Assembly: GCA_963821505.1 (NCBI GenBank)
Contig: CAWGEH010000034.1
Coordinates: 62,001 to 126,000, forward strand
Reading direction: 5' to 3'
Origin: VAZQ01 sp963821505
GTDB lineage: Bacteria; Pseudomonadota; Alphaproteobacteria; Rhizobiales; Xanthobacteraceae
DNA length: 64,000 nucleotides
In this document: piece after piece, positions 52,427 through 60,035 of the stretch
Numbering within the stretch: position 1 is the first letter of the stretch
Layout: every line of letters begins with the position of its first letter
The notes under the pieces: generated by a model
Database searches by the model: none
Told to the model about the DNA's origin: nothing
Seen by the model: only the letters and a program-made list of their open reading frames with translations
Program-made: the position numbers and the translations under genes

Positions 52427-52731
52427 TTGATTGATGCCATCGTTGGTGAAACCGATACCTCGACCGGAGGCGCCAGCTACCGATGCGCGGGCCGCGCCAG
52501 TGAGTCCGTACGAAGAAAAAAGCTCGCCGCCAAGGCGCTCGACGGCGACCTCGGGGCCCTCAGAAAATCTTCGACCGCATGGACGGCAAATCAGTCGCCG
52601 GAGCGACCGCAGATGATGGGCCGAGAAAGGTGACGTTCGAATGGAAGGACCGCGAATCGTCGTCGACTACCGACCCCGCCGGCAGTTCGTCGGCTTCCAC
52701 CGGCGATGGCAGCGCTTCGCCTGCATCGTGA
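52427..52731 (+). pseudogene. Small-terminase-like phage gene fragment, frameshifted
   Basis: One frame gives SVRRKKLAAKALDGDLGAL up to about 52560. A single missing base then moves the reading frame to QKIFDRMDGKSVAGATADDG followed by PRKVTFEWKDRESSSTTDPA, with a stop at 52731 inside the terminase gene. The wording GDxxALQKIFDRxDGK followed by EGPRKV is what I recall from short proteins lying just upstream of large terminases in rhizobial prophages. The 5' end is not defined. Assignment is tentative. Confidence 0.45.
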
Positions 52732-53921
52732 CCCACCGCCGCGCCGGCAAGACCGTGGCCTGCATCCAGGACTTGCAGCGCGGCGTGGTGCAATGTCTGA
52801 AGGTGCGGCCGCGGTTCGCCTATGTCTCGCCGTTCCTGCGGCAATCCAAGGCGGTGGCGTGGGACTATCTGCGTGCGGCCATGGCGGCGGCGCGAACGGT
52901 CGGCGCGACCGCGCATGAGAGCGAGCTGCGGGTCGACTATCCCGGAGGCGGGCAGGTGCGACTCTACGGCGCCGACAACCCCGACGCCATGCGCGGCATC
53001 TATCTCGACGGCATCGTGCTCGACGAATATGCCGACATGGACCCGCGGGTGTGGTCGGAGGTCATCCGCCCCGCGCTCGCCGACCGGCAGGCCTGGGCGG
53101 TGTTCATCGGCACGCCCAAGGGCCGCAGTGCCTTCTTCGAGCTGTGGCGGCGCTCGCAAGCGGAGGAGGGCTGGTTCTCGATGATGCTCAAGGCGAGCGA
53201 TACCGGGCTCATTGCGGAAAGCGAGCTCGCGCTGGCGCGGCGCGATCTCAGCGAGGAGCAATACGCGCAGGAGTTCCAGTGCTCCTTCGACGCCGCCGTC
53301 GTCGGCTCGTACTACGGCAAGCTGATGGCGCGGGCGGAGGCGGACAGGCGCATCGCCGGCGTGCCCTGCGATCCGGCCGCGATGGTCTGGACCTCGTGGG
53401 ACCTCGGCATCCGCGACGCCACCGCGATCTGGTTCGCGCAGGTGGTCGGGCGCGAGATCAGGATCATCGACTATTACGAGGCCTCCGGCGTCGACCTCGG
53501 CCACTACGTGCGCGAGATCAACACGCGCCCCTACGTCTACGCGGGGCACATCGTGCCGCACGACGCCCAGGCCAAGGAGCTCGGCACCGGCAAGAGCCGG
53601 CTCGAGGTCATGGAAAGCCTGGGCTTGAAGCACATCACGCTTGCCCCGCTGCACCGGGTCGAGGACGGCATCAACGCGGTGCGCATGCTGCTGCCGCGCT
53701 GCTGGTTCGACGCCACGAAATGCGCGCGCGGCCTCGACGCGCTCAAGCTCTACCGCGCCGAGTACGACGACAGACTGCAGGCGCTGCGAGCGCAGCCGGT
53801 GCACGACTGGACCTCGCACGCGGCGGATTCGTTCCGCTACCTCGCGCTGGCGCTCGATCGCGGGGCGGGGCAGGGCGGGTTTCACCGGCGCATCGAATAT
53901 TCGCAGCAAGGCGTGGTGTGA
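52641..53921 (+). CDS. Phage terminase large subunit, orphan
   Basis: This 426-residue packaging ATPase/nuclease has FVGFHRRWQRFACIVTHRRA with Walker A HRRAGKT (about 32-38), RLYGADNPDAMRGIYLDGIV, and Walker B GIVLDEYADM with the catalytic Glu. Then come VFIGTPKGRSAFFELWRRSQ and the C-terminal RNase-H-like nuclease with Asp in TSWDLGIRDATAIWF and HDWTSHAADSFRYLALAL. It would cut and package phage DNA. No portal, capsid or tail gene follows: the next gene is a metabolic one on the other strand. It is therefore a prophage relic, yet the reading frame is fully intact. Confidence 0.92.
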   Translation: MEGPRIVVDYRPRRQFVGFHRRWQRFACIVTHRRAGKTVACIQDLQRGVVQCLKVRPRFAYVSPFLRQSKAVAWDYLRAAMAAARTVGATAHESELRVDYPGGGQVRLYGADNPDAMRGIYLDGIVLDEYADMDPRVWSEVIRPALADRQAWAVFIGTPKGRSAFFELWRRSQAEEGWFSMMLKASDTGLIAESELALARRDLSEEQYAQEFQCSFDAAVVGSYYGKLMARAEADRRIAGVPCDPAAMVWTSWDLGIRDATAIWFAQVVGREIRIIDYYEASGVDLGHYVREINTRPYVYAGHIVPHDAQAKELGTGKSRLEVMESLGLKHITLAPLHRVEDGINAVRMLLPRCWFDATKCARGLDALKLYRAEYDDRLQALRAQPVHDWTSHAADSFRYLALALDRGAGQGGFHRRIEYSQQGVV

Positions 53922-54158
53922 TTGGTGAAGGAGGTTTGCAAGCCGGGAGCGCAATGCATCTCATGGGCTCGCAGTCCTCGACCTGATCGCTCGCGGTTTC
54001 CCGCAACCCGGCTTGACGCGCATCGGCCCAACACCGGGACCGCGGCATCGCCCGCGCGCCGTCGCCAGGTCACTGATCGGCGACATGCCGGCGGAGCCGG
54101 GCGGGCGATCGCTTCGCGGGCGTAACGGCCGGCGATGTATACGCTTCGCAACTCAAAC

Positions 54159-55244
54159 TCAGACCCGCGCCATCGCGCGCACTTCGCGCGGGAAGAGATC
54201 GTCCACGGTCATGCGGCGGTGGGTCACGCCCTGGTCGTTCGCGTAGCGGCAGAACGCCTCGATCGTCGGCCGGCTTTCCTCGATGCCGTAGGGATAGGGA
54301 TCGGGTCCATAGTTCGCGGCGATCTCGTCGGCGATCGCCGCCGCCCACGGCAGTGGAATCCGCGCGCAGGTGAAGTCGCGCAGGCGCTCGAAGCAGCGGC
54401 GCTTGGCCTCGTCGAACATCTTGTAGAGATTCATCGCGATCCAGGGATGCTGCTCGAACACCGCGCGGCGCATGGTCATGAGATGCATGATCGGGAAGAT
54501 GCCGGTCTTCTTGAAGAAGCGCTCCTCCTCGGCGCGATAGTTCGGATAGAGCCGCACCACCGCCCCGCCGCCGGGCGCGAACGCCTCGGGGGCGCGCGCG
54601 GAGATCACCGCATCGACCTCGCCGCTTGCGAGCATGGCGGAGAGGCTCGTCTCCGGCCGTGCCTGATACTGGATGCCGGCCGGCAGCTTGAGCTCGACCT
54701 TCTCTGCCCGGCCGGGCTCGTTGACGCCGGCCTGCAGCCAGCGGATCTTGGCGAGGTCGACGCCTTCCTCCTCGGCCAGGAAGCCGCGCACGTAGACGCC
54801 GGCGGTCTGCGCCCATTCCGGAATGCCGACGGCGCGGCCTTCGAGGTCCTTGGGCCGGCGAATGCCGCGGTCGGCGCGCACATAGATCGCGGAGTGGCGG
54901 TGCACCCGCGATGGGAATACCGGGATCGCGACCATGGGCGCGGCGCCCTGCGAGGTGAGCGAGATGTATTTTCCGAACGAGAGCTCGGAGACGTCCCATT
55001 CGAGACCGCGGGTGAAGCGGAAGGTGATCTCCTCGATCGAGGGAAAGATGAGCGGGGTGAGCGTGATCCCGTCCGCGCGGACGAGGCCCTGCGCGATCTC
55101 GCGCACGTGCTCGTAGTCGCAGACCGCGAGCGTGAGGTGGAGCGAAGCGGTGCCGCCGCTTCCCACGATTTGCGGGCTGCGCAACTCCGGCGCCGGCCTG
55201 CGCGTTGCGTCCTGTGCTTGTGCTGGGATGTTCTGGGCGGTCAT
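54159..55244 (-). CDS. 4,5-dihydroxyphthalate decarboxylase-like protein (periplasmic-binding fold)
   Basis: A protein of about 361 residues: LHLTLAVCDYEHVREIAQGL, ITFRFTRGLEWDVSELSFGK, HSAIYVRADRGIRRPKDLEG, RAVGIPEWAQTAGVYVRGFL and YPNYRAEEERFFKKTGIFPI, ending GVTHRRMTVDDLFPREV. This is the Pht5-type decarboxylase pattern, which shares the type 2 periplasmic-binding fold. No signal peptide is seen, fitting a cytoplasmic enzyme. ATG 55244 has GGGGAG 5-6 nt upstream; codons to 55319 are ignored. It is divergent from an ABC operon with two binding proteins, so it may decarboxylate the imported compound. Substrate unknown. Confidence 0.82.
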   Translation of the reverse strand: MTAQNIPAQAQDATRRPAPELRSPQIVGSGGTASLHLTLAVCDYEHVREIAQGLVRADGITLTPLIFPSIEEITFRFTRGLEWDVSELSFGKYISLTSQGAAPMVAIPVFPSRVHRHSAIYVRADRGIRRPKDLEGRAVGIPEWAQTAGVYVRGFLAEEEGVDLAKIRWLQAGVNEPGRAEKVELKLPAGIQYQARPETSLSAMLASGEVDAVISARAPEAFAPGGGAVVRLYPNYRAEEERFFKKTGIFPIMHLMTMRRAVFEQHPWIAMNLYKMFDEAKRRCFERLRDFTCARIPLPWAAAIADEIAANYGPDPYPYGIEESRPTIEAFCRYANDQGVTHRRMTVDDLFPREVRAMARV

Positions 55245-55430
55245 GGCGGCTCCCCGTGTTGCCTCGTCATTGTTAGTAGGAGCGGGCGGCGTTCGCAATC
55301 CTGCGCCGGTGCGCGTCAAATCCCCGCATCCGATGGACCAGCGGTATGATCTTTGACGGGAATTTTGCTAAAGCGCATTTGGTGAACGTCATGGGCGGGC
55401 CACAACGCGAGACGACCAAGAGGCCATGAG

Positions 55431-56417
55431 ATGAGAACCTCCATTCTGCTGCGCCTGATGGCGGCGGGCGCCCTGCTCGCGACCGCCGCGGGGTCCGCTC
55501 CAGCGCAAACGCCAAAGCCCTGGAAACACGGGATCATCTCGCCCAAGGCCGATGCCGGCTTTCTGCTGATGGCGGCCAAACGCGGCTTCGCGGAGCGGGA
55601 GGTGCTCAAGCTTGAGCTGCTCGAGGTCAAGGACGACCAGATCGGCCTCAAGGCGCTCCTTGCCGGCGAGCTCGACAGCTACGAAGGCGGCGCCCAGGGC
55701 GCCATCGCGGCGAACGTGCGCGGCGCCGACGTGAAGATCATGGGGTGCCACTGGGTCGTCGTCCCGCACGGCATCATGGCCAAGGCCGGCATCGAGAAGA
55801 TGGACGACCTCAAGGGCAAGTCCATCGCGGTCTCGGCGCCCGGCTCCTTTCCGGACATGCTGGCACGCCTGGCGCTGACGAAATTCAAGATTTCGCCGTC
55901 CGACGTCACGCTCGCGGCGGTCGGCGGCGATCGCGATCGCTACACCGCGCTGGTCGGCGGCGTCGTCGACGCCGCGGTGGTGTCGAACGAGTATCTGCCG
56001 CTGGCGTCTTCGAAGAATCTCAAGATGCTGCTGGAGGGTAAGGACGCGCTGCCGAACTTCCTGCGCATCTGCATGTTTTCCAGCGGCAAGGTGCTCGCCG
56101 AGCGCCGCGAGGATGCCATCCGCTATCTGACGGCCCAGTCGAAAGCGCTGCGCTACGCGCTTTTGCACCGGGACGAGACCATCAAGCTCACGGCCGAGGC
56201 GACCGACGCCAAGGCCGACGATCCTCGCCCCGCCTTCGTCTACGACGACGCCGTGAAAGTGGGGGCGGTCGCGCCCGACCTCCCGCTGCCGATGGACAAG
56301 CTCGCCTGGATGCAGGAGCAGATGGTCGCGCTCGGCCAGATCCCCAAGGCCGGCGACCTCGCCAAGATGGTCAACACCGACATCCGCGCGCAGGCGATGG
56401 AGCGGGCGGGCAAATGA
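55431..56417 (+). CDS. NitT/TauT-family ABC substrate-binding protein (first of tandem pair)
   Basis: This 328-residue protein has signal peptide MRTSILLRLMAAGALLATAA to about GSAPAQ. The mature part KHGIISPKADAGFLLMAAKR, GFAEREVLKLELLEVKDDQI, DLKGKSIAVSAPGSFPDMLA, AAVGGDRDRYTALVGGVVDA and AVVSNEYLPL follows the NMT1/SsuA fold (type 2 periplasmic binding). It is strongly similar to the next gene product through its whole length. The ligand is unknown; the adjacent Pht5-like gene hints at an aromatic acid. The stop overlaps a downstream in-frame ATG at 56414. Confidence 0.9.
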   Translation: MRTSILLRLMAAGALLATAAGSAPAQTPKPWKHGIISPKADAGFLLMAAKRGFAEREVLKLELLEVKDDQIGLKALLAGELDSYEGGAQGAIAANVRGADVKIMGCHWVVVPHGIMAKAGIEKMDDLKGKSIAVSAPGSFPDMLARLALTKFKISPSDVTLAAVGGDRDRYTALVGGVVDAAVVSNEYLPLASSKNLKMLLEGKDALPNFLRICMFSSGKVLAERREDAIRYLTAQSKALRYALLHRDETIKLTAEATDAKADDPRPAFVYDDAVKVGAVAPDLPLPMDKLAWMQEQMVALGQIPKAGDLAKMVNTDIRAQAMERAGK

Positions 56418-56458
56418 GCCGCGCGCGCCCGATCGAACGAAATAAGGGAGGGGTCGGG

Positions 56459-57487
56459 ATGAGCGCGATCGGTCCGCTCCGGCTGGCGGGCGCCCTCGTC
56501 GCGGCGGTGCTGCTGGCGTGCCCGGCACAGGCGCAAGACCAGAAGGGACAAGACCTAAAGCTCCAAGACTTGAAGGCTCAAGGCCTGAAGCCTTGGCGGC
56601 AGGCCATGATCATGCCCAAGGCCGACGCCGGCTTTTTCCTGATGGCGGCGAAGCGCGGCTTCGCCGAGCGCGAGGGGCTCAAGGTCGACGTCCTCGGGGT
56701 CAAGGACGACCCGATCGGGATCAAGGCGCTGCTGTCCGGCGAGGTCGACAGCTACGAAGGGGTTTACGGCGCAATCGCCGCGTCCGCGCGCGGGGCCGAC
56801 GTGAAATTGCTCGGCTGCAACTGGCATGCGGCGCCCTATGTCATGCTCGCCCGGCCCGACATCGGCACGATCGCGGACTTGCGCGGCAAGTCCATTGCCG
56901 CCTCGTCGCCCGGCACGCCGCCGGACATGGTGGCGCGGGCCGCGCTGGTGCAGGCCAAGGTGCCGGTCTCCGACGTGAAGCTGGCCGCGGTCGGCGGCGA
57001 TCGGGACCGCTTCACCGCGCTTCTGGGCGGCGTGGTCGACGCGGCGGTCGTCTCCAACGAGTACATGCCGCTCCCGTCCGTGAAGCAGATGAGCCTGCTG
57101 GTCGAGGCGCGGCAGGTTCTGCCGAAGTTCTTGCGCTTCTGCACCCTGATGACCGGCAAGACGCTCGCCGAGCGGCGCGAGGATGCGATCCGCTTCATGA
57201 TGGCGGAGATCAAGGCGTTCCGCTATGCCGTGACGCATCGCGACGAGACCATCGCGCTGGCGCGCGAGGCAACGAACGCCAAGGCCGACGACCCGCGCCC
57301 GGCCTTCATCTACGACGAGGGCGTCAAGCCCGGCGTCGTCGACGCGGATTTCTCCATCCCGGTCGAAAACCTCGCCTGGATCCAGGATCAGATGATCGCG
57401 CTCGGGCAGCTCGCGAAGGCGGGTGACATCGGCAGGCTGATCGACCCGGACATCCGTAGGGAAGCGCTGGCGCGCATCGGCAAATGA
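56459..57487 (+). CDS. NitT/TauT-family ABC substrate-binding protein (second of tandem pair)
   Basis: A protein of about 342 residues with signal MSAIGPLRLAGALVAAVLLA to PAQAQ. A short repeat region follows (QDQKGQDLKLQDLKAQGLK), then the mature domain PKADAGFFLMAAKRGFAERE, AAVGGDRDRFTALLGGVVDA and AVVSNEYMPLPSVKQMSLLV, a paralogue of the preceding protein. ATG 56459 has GGGAGGGG about 6 nt upstream and puts the signal peptide at the N-terminus; ATG 56414 would overlap the previous stop. Two binding proteins for one ATPase-permease pair suggest a wider ligand range. Confidence 0.9.
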   Translation: MSAIGPLRLAGALVAAVLLACPAQAQDQKGQDLKLQDLKAQGLKPWRQAMIMPKADAGFFLMAAKRGFAEREGLKVDVLGVKDDPIGIKALLSGEVDSYEGVYGAIAASARGADVKLLGCNWHAAPYVMLARPDIGTIADLRGKSIAASSPGTPPDMVARAALVQAKVPVSDVKLAAVGGDRDRFTALLGGVVDAAVVSNEYMPLPSVKQMSLLVEARQVLPKFLRFCTLMTGKTLAERREDAIRFMMAEIKAFRYAVTHRDETIALAREATNAKADDPRPAFIYDEGVKPGVVDADFSIPVENLAWIQDQMIALGQLAKAGDIGRLIDPDIRREALARIGK

Positions 57488-57574
57488 TGCGAGGAGAGCG
57501 TCGCGCACATCGCGAGCTTTGCACCGCGGGCGCGCCGCGAGGATTGGCCGCCGCCGCAGCGGCAAATTCGGTCT

Positions 57575-57683
57575 GCTCCCTCTCCCGTGGGGAGAGGGGT
57601 GGGGTGAGGGGTTAAGGTCTCTCGATAGGTTCCGAACCCCCCACACCCCTCTCCCCCAACGGGGGGAGAGGGAGTCCACCGAG
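57575..57683. repeat. Second copy of the CTCCCTCTCCC-type intergenic repeat
   Basis: CTCCCTCTCCC-GT-GGGGAGAGGGG and GGGTGAGGGGTTAAGG face an inverted CCACACCCCTCTCCCCCAAC and GGGGGGAGAGGGAG. Each end forms a hairpin and the two halves are inverted copies. It shares the same building blocks as the element at 31827-31998. It separates the second binding protein from the ATPase gene inside what otherwise looks like one operon. Confidence 0.75.
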
Positions 57684-57710
57684 TTGGCGGAGAGAAGAGC
57701 AGACCGGCCC

Positions 57711-58493
57711 ATGGGTGAGGTGACCCTGCACGACGTGTCGAAGCAATTCGTGCTGCGCATCGACGGCGCGCTGCATGCCGTGCAGGCGCTCAGCCGCGTG
57801 AGCTTTACGGTGCACGACGGCGAGATCGTCACCCTCATCGGCCCGTCCGGCTGCGGCAAGACTACCGCGCTGCGTATCGCCATGGGGCTCGAAACCGCAT
57901 CCGGCGGCAAGGTCGCCGTGGACGGCCGGGAGGTGCGGGGCTGCGGATACGACCGCGGCATGGTGTTTCAGTTCGCCGAGCTCCTGCCCTGGCTCACCGC
58001 CCTGCAGAACGTGATGTTCGGGCTGGAAATGAAGGGGATGCGGGGGGCGGAGCTGCGCGCCACCGCGACGCGCTATCTCGAGCTGGTGGGCCTTTCCGAG
58101 TCGCTCAACCGCCGCCCGCACCAGCTGTCCGGCGGCATGAAGCAGCGCGTCGGGATCGCCCGCGCGCTCGCCATCGATCCCAAGGTGCTGCTGATGGACG
58201 AGCCGTTCGGCGCGCTCGACGCCCAGACGCGCGAGACCATGCAGGCGGAACTGCTCGATCTGCATGCGCGCACCGGCAAGACCATCCTGTTCGTCACCCA
58301 CGACCTCGACGAGGCGGTGCTGATCGCCGACCGCATCGTGGTGATGAAGCAGGGCAGGGTGCAGGAGATCATGACGGTGCCGCTCAAGCGGCCGCGGCCC
58401 GATCTCGGCATCGTGCGCGGCACGTCGGACTTCGCAGACACCCGCTATCGCGTATGGAAGGCGCTGCATGCGCCCGCCGGCGCGCCGCAGTGA
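57711..58493 (+). CDS. NitT/TauT-family ABC transporter ATP-binding protein
   Basis: This 260-residue ATPase has Walker A GPSGCGKT (44-51), MVFQFAELLPWLTALQNVMF (Q-loop), signature HQLSGGMKQRV (LSGGM 139-143), Walker B VLLMDEP (159-165) and FVTHDLDEAVLIADRIVVMK. It belongs with the permease that starts 12 bp later. ATG 57711 is chosen because homology starts there and codons upstream lie in the intergenic repeat. Confidence 0.92.
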   Translation: MGEVTLHDVSKQFVLRIDGALHAVQALSRVSFTVHDGEIVTLIGPSGCGKTTALRIAMGLETASGGKVAVDGREVRGCGYDRGMVFQFAELLPWLTALQNVMFGLEMKGMRGAELRATATRYLELVGLSESLNRRPHQLSGGMKQRVGIARALAIDPKVLLMDEPFGALDAQTRETMQAELLDLHARTGKTILFVTHDLDEAVLIADRIVVMKQGRVQEIMTVPLKRPRPDLGIVRGTSDFADTRYRVWKALHAPAGAPQ

Positions 58494-58505
58494 GGCGATC
58501 GAGCC

Positions 58506-59333
58506 ATGGTTGACGTCGTCGATCCAGCAGGGACGCGGGCCGAGGCGCCGGCCGAAGCCAGGCTGCGGCGTCCGCTGCCGAGATGGGTCATCACCGTCGG
58601 CTCGCTCGTCGTGCTGCTGGGAGCGTGGGAAATCTTCGGCCGCGACATCAATCCGGTGTTCGGCTCCTATCCCAGCGCCATCGCGGAGGCGTTCTGGCAG
58701 CTCGCGCGCACGGGCAAGCTGTGGACCGCGCTGCTCGACAGCCTGCGGCCGTTCCTGCTCGGCTACGGCCTCGCCATCGTGCTCGGCGTCCCAATCGGGC
58801 TCGTCATTGGGCGCTTCCGCACGGCGGAGGCGGCGGTCGGAATTTACGTCACCGCCGGCTATGCCATGCCGCTGGTCGCGCTGGTGCCGCTGCTCGTGCT
58901 GTGGCTGGGCCTGGGCTTCGCGGTCAAGGTCGCGATCGTGTTTCTGATGGCCGTGTTTCCCATCTGCATCAATACCTGGCTGGGGGTGACGGCGGTGCCG
59001 AAGGCGCTGATCGAGGTCGGCAAATCCTTCGTGGCGCCCGATTCCGTCATCCTGAGCCGGATCATCCTGCCGGCGACGCTGCCCTACATCATGGCCGGAA
59101 TCCGGCTTGCCGTCGGGCGCGCCGTGGTCGCCATGGTGATTGCCGAATTCTTCACCTCGATCTCGGGCCTGGGCGCGATCATCATCACTTCGGCCAACAA
59201 TTTCGACACCGCGACCATGTTCGTCCCCATCGTCATCCTCATGGTGATGGCGATCGGGCTCAATTATCTGATCGGCGCGGTCGAGCGCTGGGTGGCACCG
59301 TGGCAGGCCGAGATCGCCGGGCGGGACGAGTAA
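58506..59333 (+). CDS. NitT/TauT-family ABC transporter permease
   Basis: This 275-residue permease has about six helices: WVITVGSLVVLLGAWEIFGR, LLGYGLAIVLGVPIGLVIGR, AMPLVALVPLLVLWLGLGFA, and EAA-type loop TAVPKALIEVGKSFVAPDSV. Then come AEFFTSISGLGAIIITSANN and MVMAIGLNYLIGAVERWVAP, the SsuC/TauC end. It is the sole permease here, so it should homodimerise, unlike the two-permease system at 30-31.7 kb. Confidence 0.92.
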   Translation: MVDVVDPAGTRAEAPAEARLRRPLPRWVITVGSLVVLLGAWEIFGRDINPVFGSYPSAIAEAFWQLARTGKLWTALLDSLRPFLLGYGLAIVLGVPIGLVIGRFRTAEAAVGIYVTAGYAMPLVALVPLLVLWLGLGFAVKVAIVFLMAVFPICINTWLGVTAVPKALIEVGKSFVAPDSVILSRIILPATLPYIMAGIRLAVGRAVVAMVIAEFFTSISGLGAIIITSANNFDTATMFVPIVILMVMAIGLNYLIGAVERWVAPWQAEIAGRDE

Positions 59334-59390
59334 TCCGTCGGTTGGACGTGGGCATTGCCGCGCAGACGCTGTCTGCGACGGTCGCCGGCG

Positions 59391-59960
59391 TCATTTCTGC
59401 CGCGCCAGGAAATAGGCGAGGTAGACGAAATCCTCGTCCTTCATGCTGTAGACCACTTCCGACATCTGCGCGTCATAGCCGTGCCGCGAATTGTCCTTGT
59501 AGCCGCGCAGCGCCTTGAGCAGGTAGTCCTCGCGCTGGCCCGCCAGCCGAGGCACATTGTCGAGGCCCTGATACTTCGATTGATGACAGAAATTGCAGCG
59601 GTTCTGCGTGGCGAGCGCACGCGCCCTTTCCATGCGAGCGGGGTCGGGCGTGTCCGACACCGGTTCCGGCGGCGGCAGCTTTGAAATGATATCGCCGGCT
59701 TTGCGCAGGTCGTCGTCGCTCAGGCCCTTGGCCATCTCGTTCATCGGCTCGGTGACGCGCATCTTGTCCCGAAACATGAGGAGCTGCACCATGGCGTAAA
59801 ATGCCGGCTGCGCGCCGAGCGAGGGCGTCTCGGGCAGCTGCGAGGTGCCGTTCTCGCCGTGGCAGGCGAAGCAGGTCGGCAACCGGTCATCGAGCGACTG
59901 CGCGTAGAGCGGCGCCGCGGCCAGACCGGCGAGGATCGCCCCGACAGCAAGGCCGCGCAT
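59391..59960 (-). CDS. Diheme c-type cytochrome (c4-like)
   Basis: This 189-residue exported protein has a signal peptide ending AAPLYAQ (about residue 21). Two haem sites are CFACH (30-34) and CNFCH (122-126). The likely axial Met are in EPMNEMAKGLSDDDL (first half) and AQMSEVVYSMKDEDFVYLA (second half). The two-domain repeat is typical of cytochrome c4. It lies just downstream of the sorbosone-dehydrogenase-like PQQ enzyme on the same strand (75 bp), and is its likely electron acceptor. Confidence 0.9.
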   Translation of the reverse strand: MRGLAVGAILAGLAAAPLYAQSLDDRLPTCFACHGENGTSQLPETPSLGAQPAFYAMVQLLMFRDKMRVTEPMNEMAKGLSDDDLRKAGDIISKLPPPEPVSDTPDPARMERARALATQNRCNFCHQSKYQGLDNVPRLAGQREDYLLKALRGYKDNSRHGYDAQMSEVVYSMKDEDFVYLAYFLARQK

Positions 59961-60035
59961 ATCGCTCTCCGGAAGCTTTGCGGACGGCAGGAGCCCGAGG
60001 GCGGCGGGACCACCGCCCTCGGCGTTGCGAGGCGC

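Noticed and set aside
52641..53921. Terminase as part of a gene transfer agent
   Set aside because: No GTA capsid, portal or tail genes follow, and the N-terminal wording resembles rhizobial prophage terminases rather than GTA g2 as recalled.
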